A program made the position numbers and the translations under genes. 64,000 bases of DNA from Parastagonospora avenae f. sp. tritici 18332-5 (Eukaryota > Ascomycota > Dothideomycetes > Pleosporales > Phaeosphaeriaceae), in assembly GCA_022559985.1 (NCBI GenBank), contig JAFJTR010000005.1, positions 744,001 to 808,000 on the forward strand, in the 5' to 3' direction. Below are positions 12,347-23,924 of the stretch, piece after piece. A model generated the notes under the pieces. The model made no database searches and had not been told where the DNA came from. It saw only the letters and a program-made list of their open reading frames with translations. The stretch's first letter is position 1; each line of letters opens with the position of its first letter.

Positions 12347-13839
12347 TCACTCAGCCAGCTCAACTCCATGCACACTAATCTGCGCCCTCACTCTTGCTCC
12401 ACCGCCAACATCGAAGCTGTCCTCCTTCACCATGCCTGGTGCACCCGCAACATCACCGAAAGGCACCTCCACACTTCCCACCTCATTTGTCTTGTCCATC
12501 AACGCAATCCTGAAGCTTGCTTGGCTGGCCAGCATGTCTGCTGTCACCGGGACTTGGAACGCCTGATCGAAAGCCGGGTTGAAGATATCCATACCGGGTG
12601 TGTATGTCTTGGTCATGGTCTGGAACTTGCTGGCGCCCCAAGTAATTGTAACGCTAGGGTTCAGCGCGTCGCGCTCGCCTTGGAGGTTTAGGGCGCTGGC
12701 GACGAGAATGGTGACGAGACCGACAATTTGGTCTTTCTCTGGGGAGTTTTGTGCGGACAAGGCTGATGCTTCAGCGACAAAGTGGAAGAATCGAGCGTGC
12801 ACGATCAGGCGTGCGTCGGTGGGATCTCCCTGGTGTATCAGTGTGATTTCCTTGGAGCCGCCGTTCAGCAAAACTTCTTTAACGGAGGTGTGGCCGAGAC
12901 CGATGTCGTCGTCGCCGGCGAGATCGTCATCTTGGATGTCGAGCGTAATCGCCTGTTCAAAGTCTGAGACAAGGAAGTCGTGCGTCTCGTTCCAGACAGG
13001 CTCGTGGTTGTTCTTTTGCACTGAAGTGCGCCATTCCTCGGACGCGCCCACGTTGACCTTGACGTAACAATCTGGAACATCCTTGATGACTTTAGAGATG
13101 AGGCGCGAGACGCCGCTCTTCTTCTTTGGCGCTGCAATGCCAGTCGCTTTCTCAACTGTCAGGCGGAGGGTACCGAGGTGGGGCTGGTAGGTCTTGAAGT
13201 AGTCGTTGTTGGAATCAAGTTTGACGAGGAAACGGTTGGGAAGGACAGCCATGCCAGAGATTATGCCGAGAATGGTCTTGCGGACGGTCTTCTTGATCAA
13301 GAAGCTGTCGGCAATGTTTGCGGCATCGGTAAAGTCGAGCTCAAGATAAGGTGGATTGATAAATGATACCTGTGCAGCGCCGATCAAGGGAATGATATTT
13401 GTCAAAGGACAAAGTAGGATGGAAAGTCTGCCCTTGAGATGGACCTTTTCGATACCGATCTTAGGCACGCTGCTACCGTCAAGCTCGATGTCACAAACAC
13501 CTTCCCAGTTGACGTCCATGTCTAGTTTGATACCCTGCGCCGTGGTCTTGTGCACGTCGACATTTGTGAAAGTAAGTGGCACATGACCGAGATCTAGCTT
13601 GACGAACTTTAGGTTCTTCAAGGGTCCCGGAAGTGTTGAGTCGAGAATTGGTTCCACGATCTCCTTGATCATTTTCGCGCCGGCGACGCAGATATTGGGC
13701 CATAGCTGCTCGACAAGATCATTCAACCAACCTATAGTGGTTGTTTGTAAGTAAGATTCGCTATAAGCTAGTACAATGTTTTACCGGCTTGCTCGCCGCC
13801 TCCAGACTGGGTCAAATGGTCGACAAGTGATGATGCCAT
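12347..13839 (-). CDS. SMP-domain protein with two C2 domains (lipid transfer, tricalbin/E-Syt-like)
   Basis: Exons 13785-13839 and 12347-13731, with a 53-base intron, give 479 residues. The short first exon encodes MASSLVDHLTQSGGGEQAG and joins to WLNDLVEQLWPNI, the usual start of an SMP domain, which runs to about residue 210 (KFVKLDLGHVPLTFTNVDVH; RLSILLCPLTNIIPLIGAA). A first C2 domain follows (GTLRLTVEKATGI to about residue 345) with Asp-rich loops (DIQDDDLAGDDDIGLG) suited to calcium binding, then a second C2 (GLVTILVASALNLQGERD). SMP domains carry lipids at membrane contact sites and C2 domains dock to acidic membranes. Unlike tricalbins it has no N-terminal membrane hairpin, so it is probably recruited from the cytosol (inference). 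The gene is intact although its neighbours on both sides are broken. Confidence 0.87.
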
Positions 13840-15075
13840 GATGAACTTGTATCTAAACTGAGTGTTTGGCCGAGGTATGTGTATGGGCTAGATATTGTAG
13901 AGGTGCCGGCAGCTATTGTTAAATACTAGAGTTGAACAATCAAATATCAATCGACATTGAATGATCACGGTTCCCGGTTTTCGTTTGCGGGTGCCCTGTT
14001 TGTCTTGGCTGCAGTAGCCCTTTGACGTCACTACTAGCTCTCAAACGGCGGTGACACGCGCTACACATGGCCAGTTCCAATACAACGCGTGGCGATGTTG
14101 CTCAAGCCTAATTCGTGAAAGACGATGCTGAGTGAGGGGTTGTGGATCCGTTAAGTCTCTGGGAGTGACCTAGTCCCCTTTAAGACATAGCGCGACGCTC
14201 GGTTGTTCCCCAGCTCAGGATCATGTTCGTTAGCATTGTGCTCCGTTCTTCCTTCATCTGTGTACTCCTTTAGCGACAACGTGACTGCCTGCTTGTAGAC
14301 AATGCTTCACTAGGGGCATAAGTTGCCGAACTGATGCCATGACAGGCGTCTCCTTTACAACATGTTCGCAGCATCGTAAGCCTCCGTCTCCCACAACTCT
14401 CGACGTCAGCGCTAACAATCGCAGTGTATTGTCTTCTGCATCGCTGATGAGTTATAACAATAATCGAGTATTCTGATCAATATCATGCGAAATTTTCCTA
14501 TATTTGGTCGCTTCGTTACGGGCATCTCGCATTCGCTGTCTTCGGACTGCGTCTGTGGGTTCAGCAATCGGATCTCCTTCCTTCATCTTTTGATGCATGG
14601 TTGCTGGACAAAGGCAATGCCCTAGATTAACGTCCCTTGGACATGGTGAGCTTGAGTCGCTCTGCGACTGCAGTTTTGCCAAGTTGGAGGACGATGAGTC
14701 TATCTGGCGTCTTTACCCTGCCGCTGTAACCTCTTCATTCCTGTTCTCTGGGCAGTTGAGTGTCGACGGGCGCACGGCAAGCAATGGGACTGACGTTGCG
14801 TTTCAGCTCAAACATTCATCGTAATTGCTCTGCTCGTGCAACTACGGAATTGAGTGTATCTAAAGCTGTGTTACGGAGCGTGTAGCTTTGCGCTATTCTC
14901 ACAGGTACCAATCAAACCTCTCCCCACTACGTAGGTATCGCATACAACGTCATGCACCAATCTATGCCTGTTTGATCAATCTAGGCAGCACTCACTCACT
15001 CACAGGCAACCATTGCCATATAAATTAACAATGTGAAAACTTGCCGGTCGCTCCGAACAGCCATCTCTATCCATC
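13840..15075. other. Intergenic, about 1.2 kb
   Basis: Contains the promoter side of the SMP-C2 gene and of the WD40 gene. I see no supported exon, RNA gene or repeat. Short frames (for example near 14597-14824) lack any family motif. Confidence 0.4.
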
Positions 15076-16746
15076 ATGCCGAGAGCAGTGCTTCACACAA
15101 GGAAAGACTTCCTGAAAGACTACAGCTTCCCAACCACCCCCGCGCGAGATTTCGAGCGCAACCGGATACCAGCAGCATTCGCATCAGGCCACCCTTGGCC
15201 TTAGAACTGGTTCAGCTCTTACGAAGCGTTTGATTATGATCAATCCCTGAAGCAGGACGACCAAAGTTTACACCGAAGTTTTCACTGCGCGCTTAGCTCC
15301 GACCAGAAGCTTTTAGCGATCAGCTCTAATTGCGAACGCATCGTGATTTATGATGTTGCCACCAGAGAATTGCGAGCGGTACTTGAAGGGTCAGATCGAA
15401 TCGCATTCAGGCCCGTACAGAGCCCTGCAGTAGGTAACGGTTATATATTGATAAGCAGTATTTCCGATCTCGAAGCGCGTGCAGCGGCCTCTAATAACAG
15501 GCTGATTCTCTGGGATCTCGACCAACATGGGCGGCTGCTCGATGAAGAAGAACCTATCAATACCGCAGATTTTGCCAGTCTAGCAATCACTTCTATCCTG
15601 CCCAAGCTCATCTCAGATCACGAATGGCCGAGAGACTTTGCTCAAGCTTCGAGCCTACACGCAGACTTCGAGAAGGCGCTGAGCCGCGCTGCCGCCGATC
15701 ACTGTCGAAGACACCACACCATTCTCGGCAACGCCCAAATTGAAAGCTTCAGTTCTTCTGCGTTTAGCGACGACGGTCGATTCCTTCTATACCATGGCGA
15801 GAATGGCTCAACTCAACATGGTATGCGAAACGCTGGCAAGCTCCCTCACGTGGTTGTGTATGATGTCGATGCTGGAAATGAGGTTCATCGCTTGTACGGG
15901 CATACCGATGCAATCATGTGGTCAGCTATGAGCCCGGACTACCAGCTTGTGGCATCTGTTTCTTGGGACGGAACTATGCGCATGTACTCCGCAGACACGG
16001 GGGACCTTCAATGGGTCACAGAGGATTCTGGCTCACAAAGCTGGGCGGGTGCCTTCACTCCAGACTCGAAACACATTATCTGGAGCTCCAAGAGTGGCCG
16101 CACAATCAAGGTCCATGACGTTTCAGATAGCCGAGAAGTGTGTACTTTTGCAGAAGAACTAGATGATTGGTGCCGTCATTTCGCATGGCATGTTGCGGGC
16201 GACAAGGTCGCTTTTGCGGGGAGGAAACATGCTTACGTTTGGTGTCCCTTCGATGGTCCTCATGGAACCATAGATCAGCACTTCGTGCTTGATGAAAGTA
16301 AGGATTGGCGAATGTCGTCCATTTCATCAATCAACTGGATGAAGGACGGCGACATATTGGCTCTGGAGTTTTCTGACGGTACTAAGCTCATTTACAATAC
16401 GCAGACCAACTCCAAGGAACTATTCGTCAAACCCCAAGGAGTAAACACTGCTTGGGTTGATCGAGGACTCTATGGCATACTGGGTGGTCCAGAGCAGCCA
16501 GACTTCTACCTTACTGTGGATGGCGATGGCAAAGTCAGGTATTGTCGCACCAGTGTTCCTGCAGGCCCTTCTTGGTGAGAGAAAGAGCCGGGGAAGAAGG
16601 AGCGTGTAGAGAGTGCGAAGAAAATGTATCCGGAGACTGGGAAATACGTCAAAGTTACGAAGGTGTCGCGCAAAGACGCTCAAAAGAATGACGAAGAACA
16701 TGCTTCTTGGGTGGATGAGGGTGCGGCGATTTGGACGGCCGAGTAA
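15076..16746 (+). pseudogene. WD40-repeat protein gene with two in-frame stop codons
   Basis: A single uninterrupted reading register of 557 codons runs from ATG 15076 to TAA 16744-16746, broken only by TAG at 15202-15204 and TGA at 16576-16578. Before the first stop lies MPRAVLHTRKDFLKDYSFP..GHPWP; after it the frame continues at once as NWFSSYEAFDYDQSLKQ. The central part has WD40-like repeats (DGRFLLYHGENG, YQLVASVSWDGTMRMYSAD, SKHIIWSSKSGRTIKVHDV, GDKVAFAGRKHAYVW). After the second stop the frame stays open with a lysine-rich tail (EKEPGKKERVESAKK; YVKVTKVSRKDAQK) and ends WVDEGAAIWTAE, which looks coding. So both stops appear to be secondary. An intact 411-residue frame remains from ATG 15343, so a shortened protein is possible. 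Confidence 0.72.
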
Positions 16747-17712
16747 TAGTGGTTCTATTACCATCTTTTTCGATAACAACGCGCGATTGCCTCTGTGTTG
16801 TGCTACATTTCTCAAGACGTGTGAATCTGCGAACGAATAGGTTACGCCCAGGACTTTTGCGCGTCATTCGGCCCTGAAGTGCAAGCTGGATTGCGGTAGC
16901 ATACGTGCCCAAGATCTGCTCAACTCCAGCCATCTCATACGACGTGCTTGAGATGAGAACCATCATGTACAATTCTTACACCATGTGATCCTTTCCTACT
17001 GCAGTCTGCTTCCACATACACATCGACTTCATTTAGCCTAATGTAGAGAAGAGCGGATGCTGCGGCGCACGGAGTTTTCGCGGCATGCAAGGTGTCCAAC
17101 GCTACAGCCACCTTACCGGAGCAAGATGACGCGAATCAGTAAGTATCGTCATCCGATTGAACGGGAGTTTGGAATTGAAACACAAATGTTGAGCCAGAGG
17201 AATGTGATCTGCCTAGGATGCCCAATGGCGATTCGGTCCGGCAAACCGACTCCGAGTTGTCTCTGTTCCCCGATCAGGCTGAACCCCACACCGCCAGTCG
17301 CTTAGCCCCACGCTGTGCGGCTTATTGTGACTCGAAACATATATGAACCATAGAGTACGCATGGCTGTGCCGCGTCAATCGTTTCGACGTTCTCTTTCTA
17401 CAGTATCACACCTTTTGGTCTACTATTTACGAATCGACAAATGCCAATTTGCCCTCGAACAAGTCAAAAGCGTCCATATTCAACACTCAGTCATCCACGC
17501 TGTAGTGTCTTCGAATCTCTCAACAATTACTTTGGCACTTGATAGTGGAGTTGAAAGGGGCATTACTCGATTCAGTGTGTGTTTGGAACTCGATCACGGT
17601 CTCTATTTTAGCTGTCTTTCTGCACTAAAACACAGTAAGCAAGTTCTTCTCTGCCAAGGCGGCACATTCATACCGCATAACCAACAAGCCTTCTACGGTA
17701 TCATAGTTCACC
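16747..17712. other. Intergenic, 966 bases
   Basis: Upstream region of the GH94 gene. Open frames at 17057-17305 and 17343-17735 show no family motif, and the second overlaps the GH94 start in another frame. No RNA gene or repeat was seen. Confidence 0.4.
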
Positions 17713-20118
17713 ATGTCTATTCCTTCAAGATCTAAGCCCGGTGTTGTGCGCCCTACAGAAAATGGCGAGCGATACGAGCTCACCGATCCAACTGCGATGC
17801 CGAAAGCGGGTGCCTTCCTGTGGAATACGAAGATGATGATACAAGTCACTTGCCGCGGATACGCCACAGCATCCTTCATGCAACCGGAGCCAGCGAAGTA
17901 TGCATATGCTCCTACCATTGAGGCGAAGACTTTCATGCAGCCAGAACAAAATTACTATGCCCACCATCCTGGACGTTTCGTGTATGTCAAAGACGAGGAG
18001 ACAAACGAACTCTTCTCTGCGCCATATGAGCCAGTAAGAGCCAAGTTAGATCGCTACGAGTTCTCCGCTGGTAAGAGCGACATCAAATGGACAGTAGAGA
18101 AGCTCGGTGTTCGTGTCGAGATGGGCTTTTCGCTACCCATGCACGACGTTGCTGAACTATGGACCATCAAAGTCACAAACTTGACGGATCGGAGACGCAA
18201 GCTTAGCATGTACCCTTACTTTCCCATTGGCTACATGTCGTGGATGAATCAAGAAGCTGAGTGGAACGAGAAAACGGGTGGCGTTGTCGGTAGCTGTGTC
18301 ACTCCCTACCAAAAAGCGGAAGATTATCCGAAGATGAAGTACCTGAAGGACAAAACGTACTTCCTCTGTGAGACCAGTCCGATTGCCTGGGAAGCTAGGC
18401 AAAAGCGCTTCGAAGGCGAGGGAGGGTTGCACAACCCATCATCAATTCAAGAGCCACAATTGACCAACAGCGATGCGCGCTACGAAACGCCAACAGCTGC
18501 CGTTCAGTATAAGGTAGACCTCAAGCAGGATGAGAGCGAAGAATATCGCTTCTTGTTCGGACCAGCCTATGACGAAGCAGAGATTCTGGAAATGCGTGAG
18601 AAGTATCTCAACAGAGCGGCCTTTGCGCAAGCCACAAAAGACTACGAGGCATACATCCAAGGCGGAAGCGGTTGCCTGAAAATCGAAACCCCGGACCAGG
18701 CACTCGATAACATGATCAACAACTGGCTACCTCGGCAGCTGTTTTATCACGGCGATGTAAACCGTCTGACGACAGATCCTCAAACGAGGAACTATCTCCA
18801 AGACAATATGGGAATGAGCTTCATCAATCCGGAGATTTGCCGCAAAGCTATCCTAACATCAGTCGGGCAGCAAGAAAGAAATGGATCAATGCCGGATGGT
18901 ATTCTCCTAGCCGAAGGCGCGGTACTAAAGTACATCAACCAGATCCCGCATACAGACCATTGCGTTTGGCTTCCCATTGCTCTGGAAATATACCTGGGCG
19001 AGACCGGCGACTATGCACTTCTGGATGAAACCGTGACGAGCATGTACGGTGACACATTCACCGTTTTCGAAAGATTCAGCCGCGCGATGGACTGGCTTCT
19101 GTCGAGCAACGCACGAGATGATCGTGGTCTGAGCTATATTGCACAAGGTGACTGGTGCGACCCGATGAATATGGTCGGACCCAAGGGTGTGGGTGTTTCC
19201 GGGTGGCTGACCGTGGCAACTGCATACGCTGTAAATCTGTGGGCCGATGTTTGCGAGCAAGTCGGCAAAACCATAATTGCAAGCAATTACCGATCTGGTG
19301 CCGACGCTGTCAACCAGTCCGCAAACGAGCACCTCTGGGACGGCGAATGGTACTCTCGTGGAATCACCGACGATGGTGTGAAGTTTGGCATCAAAGAAGA
19401 TAAAGAGGGACGAATCTGGCTGAACCCGCAATCGTGGAGTATCCTGGGCGGCGCTGCATCGGCAGAAAAGATCCAGACACTGCTACCGCAAGTTGATCAG
19501 CAACTTGACACTCCATATGGTGTTGTCATGTTCGCGCCTCCGTTCACGGGTATGCGCGAAGACGTCGGCCGCGTAACGCAAAAGTATCCCGGCCAAGGCG
19601 AAAACGGATCCGTCTACAACCATGCCGCCGCCTTCTACGCATGGGCATTATACGGTATTGATGAAGTTGATCGCGCGTACTCTACTCTTCGCAAGATGAT
19701 TGCGGGACCTGACGAAGAAGATCTGCTACGCCGTGGTCAACTTCCAATCTTCATCCCTAACTACTACCGTGGAGGCCATGGTATCAAGAACCTCGATCGC
19801 ACAGCTGGGCGCTCAAGTCAACTTTTCAACACAGGTACGATTTCGTGGGTATACAGGTGCTTCATCGAAGGACTGTGTGGTTTGAGTGGTGTCAAGGAAG
19901 GATTGAAGATAGCTCCGAAGTTACCAAGTCACTGGAACGAAATGAAGGCGACAAGGCTATTTAGGGGCGCGACGTTCGACGTCGAAATCAAGCGCTGTAA
20001 CGTCCAAAAAGTGGAAGTCATTCTTGATGGAAAAAAAATCGATGGCAACGTCATCAACAATGTTGAGAGCGGAAAGACGTACAAGGTAGAAGTAAAGGTG
20101 CCACAAGCGAAGCAGTAG
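17713..20118 (+). CDS. GH94 family phosphorylase (cellobiose/chitobiose phosphorylase-like)
   Basis: One intronless frame of 801 residues. The N-terminal half is a beta-sandwich with typical GH94 features (YELTDPTAMPKAGAFLWNTK; HHPGRFVYVKDEE; DVAELWTIKVTNLTDRRRKL). The C-terminal half is the (alpha/alpha)6 barrel, with PRQLFYHGDVNRL, DNMGMSFINPE, HTDHCVWLPIALEIYLGETGD and the catalytic region GDWCDPMNMVG (Asp480 and Asp483), then GENGSVYNHAAAFYAWAL and the late NYYRGG..RSSQLFNTGT block. GH94 enzymes cleave beta-linked disaccharides with inorganic phosphate to sugar-1-phosphate. The length equals that of typical chitobiose/cellobiose enzymes; the exact substrate cannot be read from sequence. 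No signal peptide, so cytosolic. Being intronless and bacterial in style among multi-exon neighbours, it may have been acquired by transfer. Confidence 0.88.
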   Translation: MSIPSRSKPGVVRPTENGERYELTDPTAMPKAGAFLWNTKMMIQVTCRGYATASFMQPEPAKYAYAPTIEAKTFMQPEQNYYAHHPGRFVYVKDEETNELFSAPYEPVRAKLDRYEFSAGKSDIKWTVEKLGVRVEMGFSLPMHDVAELWTIKVTNLTDRRRKLSMYPYFPIGYMSWMNQEAEWNEKTGGVVGSCVTPYQKAEDYPKMKYLKDKTYFLCETSPIAWEARQKRFEGEGGLHNPSSIQEPQLTNSDARYETPTAAVQYKVDLKQDESEEYRFLFGPAYDEAEILEMREKYLNRAAFAQATKDYEAYIQGGSGCLKIETPDQALDNMINNWLPRQLFYHGDVNRLTTDPQTRNYLQDNMGMSFINPEICRKAILTSVGQQERNGSMPDGILLAEGAVLKYINQIPHTDHCVWLPIALEIYLGETGDYALLDETVTSMYGDTFTVFERFSRAMDWLLSSNARDDRGLSYIAQGDWCDPMNMVGPKGVGVSGWLTVATAYAVNLWADVCEQVGKTIIASNYRSGADAVNQSANEHLWDGEWYSRGITDDGVKFGIKEDKEGRIWLNPQSWSILGGAASAEKIQTLLPQVDQQLDTPYGVVMFAPPFTGMREDVGRVTQKYPGQGENGSVYNHAAAFYAWALYGIDEVDRAYSTLRKMIAGPDEEDLLRRGQLPIFIPNYYRGGHGIKNLDRTAGRSSQLFNTGTISWVYRCFIEGLCGLSGVKEGLKIAPKLPSHWNEMKATRLFRGATFDVEIKRCNVQKVEVILDGKKIDGNVINNVESGKTYKVEVKVPQAKQ

Positions 20119-20140
20119 ACTTCGTTTCATCGACTATAGC

Positions 20141-21931
20141 TTATGGTTCTGATATAGACGGAAGTCGAAGTATCTTTGCAAGGACTGTGGTCATTTCTTC
20201 CGTGCTGTTCCCTTTAGTCGATTTGCTTCTCCACGCAACGATGCCATCTGGCCTCACGAGAACAGCTCCCTCGTCTCCTACTCCTGACAGCTGTCTCCAT
20301 TTGCTATGCACATCTTCCCAATCATCACAGTCAATTACGACGATGTCAATCATCCCGTTCTTCACGTTTTTCCACGTAGTAGGGTTTGCCGTGAAGAGGG
20401 CGAAATTGTTTAGCGCTAGGAGATCGCGCGTAGAGACAATACGGTCGCCTTTGCGTAGCCACATGTGAGGAAGGTGATGTCCAGGTATAGTCGAAGGGCA
20501 GTACTTCCCAGTATTCAGATTACCATGCTCGTCCAGTTGACCATCATACAGATTTTCCCGACCCTCGTTGTAGATATCAGCGGTAGGATAGAACCAACCA
20601 ACCTCCGCTCCTGGTGCTTTGAACTCGGTGTCAAGAATCGATTGCGCCTTCTGAACATACGAATACATCTGGGCATGGTGCGGATGACTCTTATCAAATA
20701 GGACCTCGACCGCTTTCATGTTCTTCGCCACTGATGTGCTCTTGCTAATACCCAACGCCTTATCTATTATCATATTGTGACCTTGCAAGTTGACGAGACT
20801 CGATTTTGCCACTCTTTCTCCGATTGGACAGCGTTCTTCATCGTAGGTATTGAGCAGGTCGCCGGTCCCAAGTCTGCCTTCGAGCATCGGAGCCAGTTTC
20901 CAGACTAGGTTGTTGGCATCCTGGACCCCGGTGTTCAGACCAAGCTCACCCCATGGCCGTACACGGCGTGCAGCATCTCCGACTAAGAAGATACGGCCTT
21001 GCTCGCTCCGATACCGCTCTGCTGAGATGGTGTTCACGAACCAATGGCTCAAACTCAGAACTTCGACTTGCAAGTCTGGTATGTTGATGCTTCTCTTCAA
21101 GCGCGCAATCATTGCAGCATCATCGAACTTTTTAGGGTCGTCGGGGAGGATGCCACAGGCAAACATCCATTCTTCGGTCTCCGACTTGTTGGGATATGGA
21201 CCAAGATGGTACACGTAGCCAGTCTCGATGCTCCCGCCCATCTCTGGATTGATGAATCAGGTTATAAATGCTTGTGGTTCGGGGTGTTGCGCGGCAATTG
21301 GCACTCGGATGTGTGCTGTCACCATATCGACAATGTCCTTCTCTCCGTGTAATTCAATCCCAAGTTTGTCGCTCACCAATCTCCCGCCGTCGGCTGCAAT
21401 GACATAGGAAGCTGTGACAATATCGATGGTCTTGGAGCAATCTTTGTACTTGATTCTTAATTCCACGTGGTCCTCCCTTTCCACGAGGTCGGTGACTTCG
21501 GCACCAAAGTTTACACCATCAGGGTTTAGCTCTTTTGATCGTCGAGCGAGAATAGGTTCGAGGCGTATTTGTGGCAACATAGGATATCGACTTGGACTTG
21601 CTGCCTTATATTCGTCGGCGTACGCTCCCCCACCCCAGGCGTCGCGAGACACAATCTTCCTACCAGTTGGTCCCAGTGACGTAAACCACGCAGTCTTGGA
21701 ACATGTAATTTGAGGAGCTGAATTGGTGTAAACTTCCTCTTCCACAACCATCTGGCGAAAAATTTCGCCGGTCCTTTGGTTTATGCCACATGCTTTTGGG
21801 TGAATCGATGTGCCAGGGTGTCGTTCGAAGAGGACATGTGGTACATCACGAAGAGATAATAAGATCGAGGCTGAAAGTCCGACCGGACCTCCTCCGACTA
21901 TAACGACAGGATGTGTCATTGTGGTTGACAT
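20141..21931 (-). pseudogene. FAD-dependent aromatic monooxygenase (phenol hydroxylase type) with one in-frame stop
   Basis: A 597-codon intronless register reads from ATG 21931 to the stop at 20141, interrupted by one TGA at 21257-21259. It has the FAD fold GGGPVGLSASILLSLRDV (GxGxxG), the DG-type motif YVIAADGG, the second FAD motif GRIFLVGDAARRVRP followed by GLNTGVQDANNLVWKLAP, and a thioredoxin-like C-terminal domain. The stop lies between PEPQAFIT and FINPEMGGSIETGYVYHLGPYP; relatives usually have Trp here, so TGG to TGA is the simplest change. The second FAD motif also deviates (RRVRPWGE, where relatives have a His and a Gly-rich turn). No splice site near the stop could remove it. These enzymes hydroxylate phenolic or polyketide substrates with NADPH. 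Probably a recent loss; 22 bases separate it from the convergent GH94 gene. Confidence 0.78.
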
Positions 21932-23924
21932 CTCGACTTCGGGGCCTCAGTGAAACAAGGCACGCAGCAGGCAGAGAAGGTTTTAACTTCGCATCCCCAC
22001 ATAGCCAGGAGCTGGCGTCTGAATCAGAATGGTCCAGTGTCATCCAACTTCGTACAAAAGTTCGTGGGCGCCTTCTACACATCTTCGCTACAGATCGGCT
22101 CACAAGCAGGTACTGAAGAAAGCCTATGAGAGTCGAGCGGCATAAAAATCGGGTCTTTGACTCGCGAACCCCACCCCGCAAAAGACGGGCCGCAACACCA
22201 GCCCCACGATACGTTCACGCACGTCGTACATCAGCCACACGGTACATCAGTCGCTTCTCTCCTGCGGAGGTGCAATGGATCGAACTCCCGGTAATCCGAC
22301 GCTAGATCAGAAAGATCAGTTGACTTAACAAGATCAGATATTTCGGTGTCAACTGTCAGGCACCGGGACTGGCAAAACAGTTCGTATCACTATGCCCAAT
22401 CGATGTAACTGATCACTTAGAAAGCAAGCTATTCACCGCCCCGTCTTTGCGTCGCTCGTGCACAGACATAGCTTCCGCCCTTAACCGTTATGGTGCGTTG
22501 TTGTACGAATCTTCGTCCTTGATGTGTAGAATAGCTTGTGCAACGGGATAGAATAATGAAGCGTTCAAAATGTTTGGAATAGTTCTGTCTGAGGGTTGGA
22601 TTGAGAAAGAAACTAGCTGCGTGTCTGCCATTCGCAGCTAAACTTCACCAGTATACGAAAAAGGGAGAAGAGCGGGAACTTCTTGGTATAATGCAGACGA
22701 CATATTTGTAATTGTTTTATGTGCAAAGGCTTTGGCTGCATTTTTGTAAACCTTCGTCGAGTTTTCCAGCGCAGCGCTGTGAGCTTCAGGCGATGACGCT
22801 GAATGCCAGTTGCAAAACTTGATCGGTTGCTCCTCGTCGATTTTGGCAAGGTTTGGGCAACCATGAAGCATGGCTTGCATGATCGGTGTACTGCTGCCTT
22901 TGCTCAGCATGAAGAATGTGACTTGCTCAGTTTGATGCAGGATCAGGAGCATTCACACCGCGTTAAAACAGCCACCAAATCCTCAAGCTGAAATCGCGTA
23001 GTCCGCACTGCACAAAAGCAACGACTGGGCGCGAACCTCCGTCTCGGCAGACGCCATCATCAGCTGTGATTCGATCGCGATAAAAATCTGATGGGAATGT
23101 CCACGAGAAAGCGGGCTGGATGTTTCAAGAGGCTGCCGTTGCCAAGTTTCTCTAAGCGACCTACACGCCATCTCCTTGCGCCTTCCTCCTGCACGACACT
23201 ATTACCACATCTTAATGCAAGACACATGATCTGCGCAACACTACAGCTTGTTGCCCAGAAACGTCTTAACCACATTCTGTCCATATCGCTTGGTTCAAAG
23301 AACCTTATTTTGCTGCGACAGCTTCAACCAGACCAGTGGCGTGTCGAGCGCCTCTCGATATACGAGCCTGCATTAAGGCACGGCTTTAGCCGAGATGGCA
23401 TTGCTCAACATATATTTGATCGCAGTAGAGGGGTTGAGTGATACTACATTTTCATCAAGTATCAGGAAAAGACACGGAATTCATGTTTTGCACGCGCTGC
23501 GACGATGAAGACGAACGGCGATGTCGACGTGTCATACACTGCGGTGTAGTGAACATTCCCGTGCGCCCCGAGCCGCCGACCCCAGATGTCAAATCGACCT
23601 TAATACGAATATAGGCAAAACATGTTCTTGGCTCATGGCGATCTGGACCTCGAGACTGGCCCGCCTGCACGAGTGATTCCTAGCCAGGAACCGGGAATTC
23701 GTTCAACGCATGCACCCCGCAATACATTAATCTCGCGAACGAACAGCTCATCCGGTAAAAGGCATGCATCCCTTGAGTCTATCGCAGATATCATACCAAG
23801 TCTGGTTTGGCATGTACTAAGCATTTCCCGCTGCTCGATACACTTATTAGTATCATGCGACCCCTAAGACTTCCAAGTCTTGTTCTCACGATCCGCTCGC
23901 ATCAGATCTTGCAGTATCGACAAA
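21932..23924. other. Long intergenic stretch, about 2 kb
   Basis: The best open frame is 22638-22952 on the minus strand (104 residues, CNWHSASSPEAHSAALENST), but it has no motif I recognise and no partner exon, so I do not call it. Frames around 23060-23440 on both strands look like chance. No RNA gene found; a TCGAAC motif at about 22270 has no matching tRNA stems. Confidence 0.4.

Noticed and set aside
22260..22300. TCGAAC motif suggesting a minus-strand tRNA
   Set aside because: The candidate T-stem halves do not pair and no acceptor stem could be found.
22638..22952. 104-codon minus-strand frame
   Set aside because: It has a few plausible-looking stretches but no recognisable domain, no partner exon and no start context that convinces.
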